A stretch of 64,000 nt of DNA, from contig NZ_JASGBH010000001.1 in assembly GCF_030053395.1 (NCBI RefSeq), positions 248,001-312,000 on the forward strand, in the 5' to 3' direction. This document shows, piece after piece, positions 55,026 through 63,052 of the stretch. The notes beneath the pieces were generated by a model. It searched no databases, had not been told where the DNA came from, and saw nothing but the letters and a program-made list of their open reading frames with translations. Each line of letters begins with the position of its first letter. Position 1 is the stretch's first letter. Source of the DNA: Limnohabitans lacus. GTDB lineage: Bacteria; Pseudomonadota; Gammaproteobacteria; Burkholderiales; Burkholderiaceae_C. Position numbers and translations under genes: made by a program.

Positions 55026-57512
55026 ATGCACAACTTGCGCTGGGCCCGGGGCTTATCGCCTGTGTTGCTGGCCTGGTGCGCTGGGGTGGCGGTGCAGTTG
55101 CAGCAAGTGGCGCTGTGGTCTGCGTCCAGTTATGCGGTCACGTTTGCCGCCACCTTTGCGGCCCTGGCTGGGCTGGCGCTGCGGGGGCGTGGGCATTCAC
55201 GGCGCTTTGGCGCATGGCGGCCAATGGCTGTGTGTGGCGCGGTTGGCGTGTTGGCTTTTGCCGTCACCGCAGGCCATGCGCTACTCAAGGTGCAGGCCAT
55301 CGATCCCGCTCTGGAGGGCCAAGACCTGGTCTTGGTGGGCGTGGTGCAGGCCATGCCGCAGCGCCAAGACATCGGCTGGCGCTTTCGCTTTGAGGTGGAA
55401 ACGGCCCACCGGGTGCAAGGCGGTCAAGCGGTGCGTGTGCCCCGCCACGTCTATTTGGGCTGGTATGGCCAAGACGGCGTGAGCGACAGCGGCTGGAACC
55501 TGTCGGCCCTGCCCGAGCCGGTGCAAGCCGGTGAGCGCTGGCGCTTACGCGCACGCCTGAAGGCCCCGCACGGCAACATGAATCCACGCGGCTTTGACTA
55601 CGAACTGTGGCTGTGGGAGCAGGGCCTGGGCGCCACAGGCACCGTGCGCACAGGCGCAGCCCACCCACCGCCAGAGCGCCTGGCACAAACCTGGGCGCAC
55701 CCGGTGGAGTGGTGGCGGCAAAGCGTGCGCGATCGCTTGCAAAACCGCCTGGCGCCTGAGCATGCCAGCGTGGCGGGCATCGTGGTGGCGCTGGTCACGG
55801 GCGATCAAGCGGCGATTGACCGCAGCCATTGGGACGTGTTTCGTGCCACCGGCGTGGCGCACCTGATGAGCATTTCGGGCCTGCACGTGACCATGTTCGC
55901 ATGGCTGGCTGCCGTGGCTATGGCTGGGTGTTGGCGGCAGTCGGCGCGGTGGGGGTTCAAGGGTGCATTGCGCTGGCCTGCGCCGCAGGTGGGGGCCGTG
56001 GCGGGGCTGGGTTTGGCGGTTTTGTATGCGGTGTTCAGCGGCTGGGGCGTGCCCGCGCAGCGCACCGTGTGGATGCTGGGCGTGGTGACGCTTTTGCGCC
56101 TGTCGGCCAGGCAATGGGCGGCGGGTCAGGTGTGCCTGTTGGCTGCAGCCGTGGTGTTGGCGCTGGACCCTTGGGCGCTGTTGCAGCCCGGTTTTTGGCT
56201 CAGTTTTGTGGCGGTGGCGGTGCTGCTGTGGACCGATCAACGCAGCGCAGTTGTGCACCGCTTGGGTGCCAAAGAAGGTGCGCCGTGGTGCCCCGCATGG
56301 GTGCGTTCATGGGTTGGGCGGCTGTGGGGATTGTTGCGCGAGCAATCGGTGGTCACGCTGGCGCTGGCGCCATTGTGTTTGCTGTTTTTTGGGCAGGTGT
56401 CGCTGGTGGGTTTGCTGGCCAATCTGGTGGCCATTCCGTGGGTGAGTTTTGTGGTCACGCCGCTGGCCATGTTGGGCGTGCTGTGGCCGGGTCTGGCCGT
56501 GTGGGCCGCATGGGCGCTCGAGCCCTTGACCGCCTTGCTGGTGTGGCTGGCCGCTTGGCCCGCAGCCAGTGTGCAACTGGCATTGCCGCCTGGGGGCTTT
56601 GCCCTGCTGGCGCTGGTGGCGGCGCTCTTGTGGGTGTCGGCCTGGCCCCGATCCTGGAAGCTCGCCAGCCTGACTTTGCTGTGGCCCGCACTGTTTTGGA
56701 CGGCGCCTCGTCCCGCATTGGGAACTTATGAATTGCTCATCACCGATGTGGGGCAAGGTAACGCTGTTTTGGTGCGCACGGCCAAGCACAGCTTGCTCTA
56801 CGACGCGGGGCCGCGTTATTCTGCCGAGAGCGACGCGGGGCATCGGGTGCTGGTGCCTTTGCTGTCGCAGACCGCCGAAAAGCTCGATGTGCTCATGCTC
56901 AGCCACCGCGACAGCGACCACACCGGTGGTGCCGCGGCGGTGCTGGCCATGCAGCCGCAGGCTGGGCTCATGTCCTCGTTGGAGGCTTCGCATCCTTTGT
57001 GGGGCATGGCCCGTACGATGCAACTTTGCCAGCGTGGCCAGCGCTGGGCATGGGACGGTGTTCAGTTTGAGGTGCTGCACCCGACAGCCGGGGCGCTTGA
57101 TGGGGCAGAGCCTCTGGCCAAACCCAATGCTTTGAGCTGTGTGCTGCGCATCAGCGACGGGGCGCGCTCGGTGCTGCTGGCCGGCGACATCGAAGCGCCG
57201 CAGGAGCGGGCGCTGGTGGCCGCTGGTCTGGACCCGGTGGACCTGCTCTTGGTGCCGCACCACGGCAGCAAGACCTCGTCCACACCCGAATTTTTGGCGG
57301 CTTTGCAGCCGCGGCTGGCGCTGGTGCAAGCGGGTTACCGCAACCGCTTTGGGCATCCTGCGCCTGCGGTGGTGGCGCGGTATCAGGCCTTGCACATCCG
57401 TTTGATCGACAGCCCCCACTGCGGCGCAGCCACTTGGCGCAGCGATGCGCCCGAGCAGGTCGTTTGCGAGCGCGAACGTTCCCGCCGCTATTGGCACCAC
57501 GCACCGCCTTGA
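55026..57512 (+). CDS. comEC: DNA internalisation competence protein ComEC/Rec2
   Basis: An inner-membrane channel for single-stranded DNA uptake in natural transformation. 828 residues: an N-terminal DUF4131 region with membrane helices, the Competence domain (about 220-500, HLMSISGLHVTMFAWL; GWGVPAQRTVWM) and a C-terminal metallo-beta-lactamase-like nuclease domain (ITDVGQGNAVLVRT; LSHRDSDHTGG near residue 626; VPHHGSKTSS). AGGGAGGCTGAAG precedes ATG 55026. It lies between the two ATP-grasp/alpha-E loci and reads in the direction of the second. The other com genes are not in this window. Confidence 0.93.
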   Translation: MHNLRWARGLSPVLLAWCAGVAVQLQQVALWSASSYAVTFAATFAALAGLALRGRGHSRRFGAWRPMAVCGAVGVLAFAVTAGHALLKVQAIDPALEGQDLVLVGVVQAMPQRQDIGWRFRFEVETAHRVQGGQAVRVPRHVYLGWYGQDGVSDSGWNLSALPEPVQAGERWRLRARLKAPHGNMNPRGFDYELWLWEQGLGATGTVRTGAAHPPPERLAQTWAHPVEWWRQSVRDRLQNRLAPEHASVAGIVVALVTGDQAAIDRSHWDVFRATGVAHLMSISGLHVTMFAWLAAVAMAGCWRQSARWGFKGALRWPAPQVGAVAGLGLAVLYAVFSGWGVPAQRTVWMLGVVTLLRLSARQWAAGQVCLLAAAVVLALDPWALLQPGFWLSFVAVAVLLWTDQRSAVVHRLGAKEGAPWCPAWVRSWVGRLWGLLREQSVVTLALAPLCLLFFGQVSLVGLLANLVAIPWVSFVVTPLAMLGVLWPGLAVWAAWALEPLTALLVWLAAWPAASVQLALPPGGFALLALVAALLWVSAWPRSWKLASLTLLWPALFWTAPRPALGTYELLITDVGQGNAVLVRTAKHSLLYDAGPRYSAESDAGHRVLVPLLSQTAEKLDVLMLSHRDSDHTGGAAAVLAMQPQAGLMSSLEASHPLWGMARTMQLCQRGQRWAWDGVQFEVLHPTAGALDGAEPLAKPNALSCVLRISDGARSVLLAGDIEAPQERALVAAGLDPVDLLLVPHHGSKTSSTPEFLAALQPRLALVQAGYRNRFGHPAPAVVARYQALHIRLIDSPHCGAATWRSDAPEQVVCERERSRRYWHHAPP

Positions 57513-57570
57513 CGCGGGTCAAGTGCGATTGGTATGCATCTTGCTATCCTTTGCTCAGGAGTAATGAGCT

Positions 57571-59022
57571 ATGCGCCAATTTGACGAGATGTACAGCCGC
57601 TTGCCTGCTGCGGGCGATGCGGGCGAGGTGAGAAAACACTACGAGGCTTATGCCCGTTGGTTGCAGGCGCAAGACCCCCAGACCATGGCCGCTCGCCGCG
57701 AAGAAGCCGAGATGATCTTTCGCCGCGTGGGCATCACCTTTGCGGTCTATGGTGACAAAGACGAAGACGGCTCGGGCACCGAGCGTTTGATCCCTTTTGA
57801 TCTGATCCCCCGCGTGATCGCCGCCCAAGAGTGGAAGAGCATGGAAGCCGGTTTGGTGCAGCGCGTCACGGCGCTCAACCGCTTCATCCACGACGTTTAC
57901 CACGACCAAGACATCCTCAAAGCGGGCGTCATCCCGCGCGAGCAGATCGAAAACAACGCCCAGTTCCGCCCCGAAATGGTGGGCGTGGATGTGCCCAACA
58001 ACATCTATTCACACATCAGCGGCATCGACATCGTGCGCGCCCCCGACAGTTCGGGCAATGGCGAGTACTACGTGCTCGAAGACAACCTGCGCGTGCCCAG
58101 TGGCGTGAGCTACATGCTGGAAGACCGCAAGATGATGATGCGGCTGTTCCCCGAGTTGTTCAGCCAGCACCGCGTGGCCCCGGTGGCGCACTATCCCGAC
58201 TTGCTGCTGGAGACCCTGCGTGCCAGCAGCCCCGCCACCACGGCCGAGCCCACGGTGGTGGTGCTCACGCCCGGCATGTACAACAGCGCTTATTTTGAGC
58301 ACGCCTTTTTGGCGCAGCAGATGGGCGTGGAGCTGGTCGAAGGGCAAGACCTGTTTGTCAAAGACAAGTTCGTTTACATGCGCACCACACGCGGCCCCAA
58401 GCGGGTGGACGTGATCTACCGCCGGGTGGACGATGACTTTTTGGACCCCAACGTGTTCCGCCCCAGCTCGACCCTGGGCTGCGCTGGCCTGATGGAAGCT
58501 TACAAAGCGGGCCATGTGGCGATCTGCAACGCGGTGGGTACCGGCGTGGCCGACGACAAATCGATCTACCCCTATGTGCCCGACATGATCAAGTTCTATC
58601 TGGGCGAAGAACCGATCTTGAAGAACGTGCCCACTTATCAGTGCCGCAAACCCGACGACCTGCAGTACACCTTGGCCAACCTGAAAGACTTGGTGGTCAA
58701 GGAGGTGCACGGCGCAGGCGGCTACGGCATGTTGGTCGGCCCGGCCTCCACCAAAGAAGAAATCGAGCGCTTCCGTGGCGCCCTGTTGGCCAACCCCGAG
58801 GGCTACATCGCGCAGCCCACCTTGAGTCTGTCGAGTTGCCCCACCTTTGTGGACAGTGGCGTCGCGCCACGGCACATCGACCTGCGGCCCTTTGTGCTGT
58901 CTGGCCGCACGGTGCAGATGGTGCCCGGTGGCCTCACGCGCGTCGCGCTCAAAGAAGGCTCTTTGGTGGTGAACTCGTCACAAGGCGGCGGCACCAAAGA
59001 CACCTGGATATTGCAGGACTGA
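57571..59022 (+). CDS. Circularly permuted type 2 ATP-grasp protein
   Basis: A 483-residue stand-alone ATP-grasp ligase. MRQFDEMYSRLP, then FAVYGDKDEDGSGTERLIPFDLIPR, VYHDQDILKAGVIP, VLEDNLRVPSGVSYMLEDR, LTPGMYNSAYFEHAFLAQQMG and VVKEVHGAGGYGMLVGPAS are hallmarks. It is 17 bases upstream of the alpha-E minigene and paired with the full alpha-E gene, the standard two-gene arrangement. AGGAG lies 9 bases before the ATG. The amidoligase role is predicted; product unknown. Confidence 0.9.
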   Translation: MRQFDEMYSRLPAAGDAGEVRKHYEAYARWLQAQDPQTMAARREEAEMIFRRVGITFAVYGDKDEDGSGTERLIPFDLIPRVIAAQEWKSMEAGLVQRVTALNRFIHDVYHDQDILKAGVIPREQIENNAQFRPEMVGVDVPNNIYSHISGIDIVRAPDSSGNGEYYVLEDNLRVPSGVSYMLEDRKMMMRLFPELFSQHRVAPVAHYPDLLLETLRASSPATTAEPTVVVLTPGMYNSAYFEHAFLAQQMGVELVEGQDLFVKDKFVYMRTTRGPKRVDVIYRRVDDDFLDPNVFRPSSTLGCAGLMEAYKAGHVAICNAVGTGVADDKSIYPYVPDMIKFYLGEEPILKNVPTYQCRKPDDLQYTLANLKDLVVKEVHGAGGYGMLVGPASTKEEIERFRGALLANPEGYIAQPTLSLSSCPTFVDSGVAPRHIDLRPFVLSGRTVQMVPGGLTRVALKEGSLVVNSSQGGGTKDTWILQD

Positions 59023-59038
59023 AAAGGGGAGAACACAC

Positions 59039-59170
59039 ATGCTTTCAAGAACCGCCGACCACCTCTTCTGGATGTCCCGCTACATGGAGCGGGCCGAAAA
59101 CGAAGTTTCGCCAAAACACGGCCGAGCGCGCAGCGCTTGCGGGGTTTTCGGCCTCAAGGGAGTTATCTGA
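59039..59170 (+). pseudogene. Alpha-E N-terminal minigene (duplicate 5' end)
   Basis: A 43-codon open frame whose first 21 codons encode exactly the start of the alpha-E protein that follows (…LFWMSRYMERAEN). The two DNA copies (59039-59101 and 59170-59232, 131 bases apart) differ at several third positions and in the Leu-Ser-Arg codons, but every change is synonymous. After codon 21 the product diverges (EVSPKHGRARSACG...VI) and stops at TGA overlapping the ATG of the real gene. It has its own ribosome site (GGGGAGAACACAC). It may be the remnant of a second alpha-E gene, or a leader peptide for translational coupling. Confidence 0.6.
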
Positions 59171-60147
59171 TGCTGAGCCGTACCGCCGACCACCTTTTCT
59201 GGATGTCCCGCTACATGGAGCGGGCCGAGAACACCGCAAGGATGTTGAACGTCAGTTACGAAACCTCCTTGCTGCCGCAATCAGCTGCTGCCGTTGAAGC
59301 CGGTTGGGAAGGCATCTTGTCGATCAGCGAGTTGCTGCCGTCCTATTTGGCTTTGTACAAAACCATCACGCCACGCGATGTGATGGCTTTCATGGTCAAG
59401 GACGTGGACAACCCATCTTCGATCATCTCGTGCCTGCGCGCCGCACGCGAGAACGCCCGTGCGGTGCGCGGGACCCTGACCACCGAGGTCTGGGAGACGC
59501 AAAACCAGACCTGGCTCGAAGTCAACCGCATGCTCAAGAGCGGAGAGTTCGAGCGCGATCCGGGCCAGTTTTTTGAGTGGGTGAAGTTCCGCTCGCACCT
59601 GTCACGCGGCGTGACGGTGGGCACCATGCTGATGGACGAGTCGCTTTACTTCATGCGCATGGGCACGTTTTTGGAGCGGGCCGACAACACGGCGCGTTTG
59701 GTGGATGTGAAGTTCCACGCCATGAACAACGACTTTTTTGGCGCACCGCAGTACGGCACCTCCGAGGCCGAGAGCACGCAGGAATACGACTTCTACCACT
59801 GGAGCGCGATCTTGCGCAGCGTCAGCGGCTTTGAGGTCTACCGCAAGGTGTACCGCGATGTGATCCGCCCCGAGCGGGTGGCCGAGCTTTTGATCTTGCG
59901 CTCGGACATGCCGCGCTCTTTGCACGCCAGCCTCAATGAGGTGGTGTCCAACTTGGCGCTGGTCTCGCACGACCGCGAAAGCGACACCTTGCGCCACGCA
60001 GGCCGTCTGCGCTCAGAACTGGCCTTTGGCCGCATCGACGAGATTTTGGCGACCGGCTTGCACGCTTACCTGACGCAGTTTTTGGACCGCGTGAACGTGC
60101 TGGGCGGCCGCATCAGCCGGGAGTTCTTGATGCCGTCAGCGGCATAA
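59170..60147 (+). CDS. Alpha-E domain protein
   Basis: A 325-residue all-helical protein of the alpha-E family, function unknown but almost always beside a circularly permuted ATP-grasp ligase. It begins with the family signature SRTADHLFWMSRYMERAENTAR, then HLSRGVTVGTMLMDESLYFMRMGTFLERADNTARLVD, with repeated ERA(E/D)NTAR motifs. The start overlaps the minigene stop (TGATG), so translation is likely coupled. It ends the plus-strand locus; a transglutaminase and a protease often follow elsewhere but are absent here, where a REP-like repeat and xthA follow. Confidence 0.9.
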   Translation: MLSRTADHLFWMSRYMERAENTARMLNVSYETSLLPQSAAAVEAGWEGILSISELLPSYLALYKTITPRDVMAFMVKDVDNPSSIISCLRAARENARAVRGTLTTEVWETQNQTWLEVNRMLKSGEFERDPGQFFEWVKFRSHLSRGVTVGTMLMDESLYFMRMGTFLERADNTARLVDVKFHAMNNDFFGAPQYGTSEAESTQEYDFYHWSAILRSVSGFEVYRKVYRDVIRPERVAELLILRSDMPRSLHASLNEVVSNLALVSHDRESDTLRHAGRLRSELAFGRIDEILATGLHAYLTQFLDRVNVLGGRISREFLMPSAA

Positions 60148-60193
60148 ACCGTCCTGGCGCGAGAAGTTAAGCAGGCACAGCTCTTGGCGTGCA

Positions 60194-60284
60194 ATCGTCG
60201 TTGCGAGCGAAGCTTGGCAATCCAGCTGCGCGCTTGACGAGACATCTGGACTGCCGCGTCGCTGCGCTCCTCGCAGTGACGATT
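60194..60284. repeat. Long imperfect inverted repeat of the CGTCATTGCGAG... type
   Basis: ATCGTCGTTGCGAGCGAAGC-TTGGCAATCCAG at 60194-60225 faces CTGGACTGCCGCGTCGCTGC-GCTCCTCGCAGTGACGAT at 60247-60284. This matches a repeat widespread in proteobacterial intergenic DNA (consensus recalled from memory). It lies between convergent alpha-E and xthA genes. Confidence 0.75.
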
Positions 60285-60291
60285 TGACCGA

Positions 60292-61059
60292 TCAATCGCC
60301 CAGCGTCAACACCACGGGGGCGTGGTCGCTGGGGCGTTCATTCTTGCGTGGGGCGCGGTCGATCACGCAGGCGGTGGCGCGGTCCTTGAGCGCTGGGGTG
60401 ATCAGGATGTGGTCGATGCGCAGGCCGCGGTTGCGGCGAAAGCCAAACTCGCGGTAGTCCCACCAGCTGTAGCTTTTCTCGGGCTGCTCAAACAAACGGA
60501 AACTGTCCGTGAGGCCCAGATCGGTCAGGGCTTGGAGCTTTTCGCGCTCTTCCACCGTGCAGTGGATGGTGTCTTTGAGGCCCACCGGGTCCCACATATC
60601 CAGCTCGTCAAAGGTGATGTTGTAGTCGCCCATCAGCACCAGATTCGGGTGGCGTGTCATTTCGTCCTTGACCCAGTCGCGCAGCGCATCGAGCCAGCGC
60701 ATCTTGTAGGCGAACTTGTCGCTGTCAGGCGCCTGGCCGTTGGGGAAATACGCGCCGATCACCCGCAAATCACCGTAGGTGGCCGCGATCACACGCGACA
60801 TCTCGTCTTCAAAGCCGGGGATGTTCTTGACCAGGTCCACACCCTCGGTGCGCGAGATCAGCGCCACGCCGTTGTAGGTCTTCTGGCCAAACCAGTGGGC
60901 CTGGTAACCGGCTTCCTTGAAAGCTGCGACCGGGAATTTGTCGTCGGTGAGTTTGAGTTCTTGCAGGGCCAGCACGTCGGTGGGGTTGGCGGCGAGCCAG
61001 TCCAGCACCTGAGGCAAGCGCACCGACAGCGAGTTGACGTTCCAGGTCGCGATGTTCAT
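60292..61059 (-). CDS. xthA: Exodeoxyribonuclease III
   Basis: An AP endonuclease and 3' exonuclease of base-excision repair. 255 residues. The metal and catalytic residues are visible: NVNSLSVR (Asn), LQELKLTDDKFP (Glu), GDYNITFDELD (Asp, Asn), RIDHILITPAL (Asp) and SDHAPVVL (His). The start is MNIATWNVNS at 61059. It lies 17 bases from the DUF4337 gene and converges on the alpha-E gene. Confidence 0.94.
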   Translation of the reverse strand: MNIATWNVNSLSVRLPQVLDWLAANPTDVLALQELKLTDDKFPVAAFKEAGYQAHWFGQKTYNGVALISRTEGVDLVKNIPGFEDEMSRVIAATYGDLRVIGAYFPNGQAPDSDKFAYKMRWLDALRDWVKDEMTRHPNLVLMGDYNITFDELDMWDPVGLKDTIHCTVEEREKLQALTDLGLTDSFRLFEQPEKSYSWWDYREFGFRRNRGLRIDHILITPALKDRATACVIDRAPRKNERPSDHAPVVLTLGD

Positions 61060-61076
61060 GAAGCCGTGTGTCTCTC

Positions 61077-61649
61077 TCAAATGTGCAGGTAAGCCAAAAC
61101 GCCGACAACCACGCCGCCAGCGCCTGCGCCGTACATGACGTATTCCAGCCATTTCTTTCTGGACAGCAGGGCAATCGCGGCCATGGCAATGGCCACTTGC
61201 AGCACGGTGGTGGCCTGCGCCCAGCGGTGGTGCTGGTGCATTTGTTCGTCAGACCGCTGGTCCCAGGCTTTGGCTTCGGCTTCGAGCTTTTCAGCACCGG
61301 CCTTGATTTCGGCTTTTTCGCCCTTGTAGCGCTTGATCTCGTCTTGGTAGAACTCTTTTTTGCCGGGTGACAATTCCAGAGCCAGCTCGCTCAGGTTTTG
61401 CTTGCTGCTCTTGGCTTGGTAGTAGTTCCACTGGTTGGAGGCTTCGGTCTTTTTGATGGCCGCGTTGTTTTTGTACAGGCCTGCATTGGCCTGCGTGGCT
61501 CCGCCCATGTAGCCAAACAGGGCCCCCACCGTGGCGATCACGGCGGTGAACATGGCGATCGAGCTGGTGTGTCCGTCGCCGTGGCCTTGGGCGGCGTGCT
61601 CCAACTCATGGTCGTGCGGGCCGTGAACGTGAAAACCTTGTCCAGACAT
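61077..61649 (-). CDS. DUF4337 domain membrane protein
   Basis: A 190-residue membrane protein of unknown function (DUF4337). A His-rich cytoplasmic start (GFHVHGPHDHELEHAAQGHGDGH), one helix (IAMFTAVIATVGALFGYMGG), a charged coiled segment (KKEFYQDEIKRYKGEKAEIKAGAEKLEAEAKAWDQR) and two C-terminal helices are visible. The His-rich start might bind metal. It sits between folA and xthA with 9- and 17-base gaps. Confidence 0.82.
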   Translation of the reverse strand: MSGQGFHVHGPHDHELEHAAQGHGDGHTSSIAMFTAVIATVGALFGYMGGATQANAGLYKNNAAIKKTEASNQWNYYQAKSSKQNLSELALELSPGKKEFYQDEIKRYKGEKAEIKAGAEKLEAEAKAWDQRSDEQMHQHHRWAQATTVLQVAIAMAAIALLSRKKWLEYVMYGAGAGGVVVGVLAYLHI

Positions 61650-61658
61650 GGTGTCTCC

Positions 61659-62147
61659 TCAGATAGGGTGTTGGTATGTGACAAAACTGAAGGGCAGGCC
61701 ACTGGCTGCCACATGCTGTTCGCGCCGGACTTCTTGCCAGCCCGCGCCGAGTGTAGGGGCGAATGCATCCCCCTCGAAGTCCTGGTCAATTTCAGTGACC
61801 ACTGCGGTGCTGGCGTGCGGTTCGGCCTGCGCGTAAATCTCGGCACCACCGATCACCCAGGCATCGGTGGCTTCGGGGCACAGGTTTTGGGCTTCGTCGA
61901 TGGAGCCAGCACGCACAGCGCCTTCGGCCTGCCAATCGGTTTGGCGGGTGACCACGATGTTGACGCGGCCGGGCAGGGGGCGGAATTTGGGCGGCAGCGA
62001 ATCCCAGGTCTTGCGGCCCATGATGACCGGCTGGCCCAGCGTGGTGCGCTTGAAGTGCGCCAGGTCTTCGGGCAGGTGCCAGGGCAAGGTGTTGTGGACG
62101 CCGATCACGCCATTGCGGGCGCGGGCATAGATCAGGTGAAGTTTCAT
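61659..62147 (-). CDS. folA: Dihydrofolate reductase
   Basis: Reduces dihydrofolate to tetrahydrofolate with NADPH and restores the cofactor consumed by thymidylate synthase, encoded just upstream. 162 residues from ATG 62147 (MKLHLIYARARNGVIG). LPWHLPEDLAHFKRTTLGQPVIMGRKTWDSLP, VIGGAEIYAQ and VTEIDQDFEGDAF are family marks. The longer frame to 62255 overlaps the thyA end and is rejected. Confidence 0.95.
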   Translation of the reverse strand: MKLHLIYARARNGVIGVHNTLPWHLPEDLAHFKRTTLGQPVIMGRKTWDSLPPKFRPLPGRVNIVVTRQTDWQAEGAVRAGSIDEAQNLCPEATDAWVIGGAEIYAQAEPHASTAVVTEIDQDFEGDAFAPTLGAGWQEVRREQHVAASGLPFSFVTYQHPI

Positions 62148-62178
62148 CTCAGGCAGGCGCCAAGGCCTCAGCAATGTG

Positions 62179-63018
62179 TCAAACAGCCACGGGCGCTTTG
62201 ATGGCCGGATGGCACTCGTAGCCCAAGACCTCGAAGTCTTCGAATTCGTAGTCAAAGATGGAAGCGGGCTTGCGCTTGATGTTCAGCGTGGGGTAGGCCA
62301 TGGGCGAGCGGCTCAGCTGCAGCTCGACCTGTTCGTGGTGATTTGAGTAAATGTGGCAATCGCCACCGGTCCAGATGAAGTCGCCCACGTCCATGTCGCA
62401 TTGCTGCGCGATCATGTGGGTCAGCAGTGCATAGCTGGCGATGTTGAAGGGCACACCCAAAAAGATGTCGGCGCTGCGCTGGTAAAGCTGGCAGCTGAGT
62501 TTGGGCTTGTCGCCCGCCTTTTGGGGCGGCGCCACATAGAACTGAAAGAAAGCGTGGCAAGGCATCAGCGCCATTTGGTCCAGCTCGGCCACGTTCCAGG
62601 CGCTCACGATGATGCGGCGCGAGTCGGGGTTGCTTTTCAGCGTGTCCATCACCTGCTGGATCTGGTCGATGTGCCCGCCGCTGGGCGTGGGCCAATTGCG
62701 CCACTGCACGCCATACACCGGGCCGAGGTCACCGTCTTCGCGGGCCCACTCGTCCCAGATGGTGCAGCCGCGCTCTTGCAGCCATTTCACATTGCTGTCG
62801 CCGCGCAAAAACCACAGCAGCTCCACGATGATGGCCCGCAAAAATACCTTCTTGGTGGTGATCAGCGGGAAACCTTCGTTCAGGTCAAACCGCATTTGGT
62901 GGCCAAACACGCTGCGCGTGCCGGTGCCGGTGCGGTCGCCTTTTTGCACGCCGGTCGTGTAGACATGGCGCATGAAGTCTTCGTATTGGCTGCGGATGGG
63001 GCGTGCGGGCGTGTTCAT
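62179..63018 (-). CDS. thyA: Thymidylate synthase
   Basis: Makes dTMP from dUMP with methylene-tetrahydrofolate. 279 residues, slightly longer than E. coli (264). The nucleophile Cys is in [11 protein letters not shown] near residue 153; [49 protein letters not shown] and GDCHIYSNH are hallmarks. folA follows after 31 bases. dut, which supplies dUMP, is elsewhere in the window. Confidence 0.96.
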   Translation of the reverse strand: MNTPARPIRSQYEDFMRHVYTTGVQKGDRTGTGTRSVFGHQMRFDLNEGFPLITTKKVFLRAIIVELLWFLRGDSNVKWLQERGCTIWDEWAREDGDLGPVYGVQWRNWPTPSGGHIDQIQQVMDTLKSNPDSRRIIVSAWNVAELDQMALMPCHAFFQFYVAPPQKAGDKPKLSCQLYQRSADIFLGVPFNIASYALLTHMIAQQCDMDVGDFIWTGGDCHIYSNHHEQVELQLSRSPMAYPTLNIKRKPASIFDYEFEDFEVLGYECHPAIKAPVAV

Positions 63019-63052
63019 GGGGTGGAGTGTAAATGCTGTCGAATTTGTCAGA

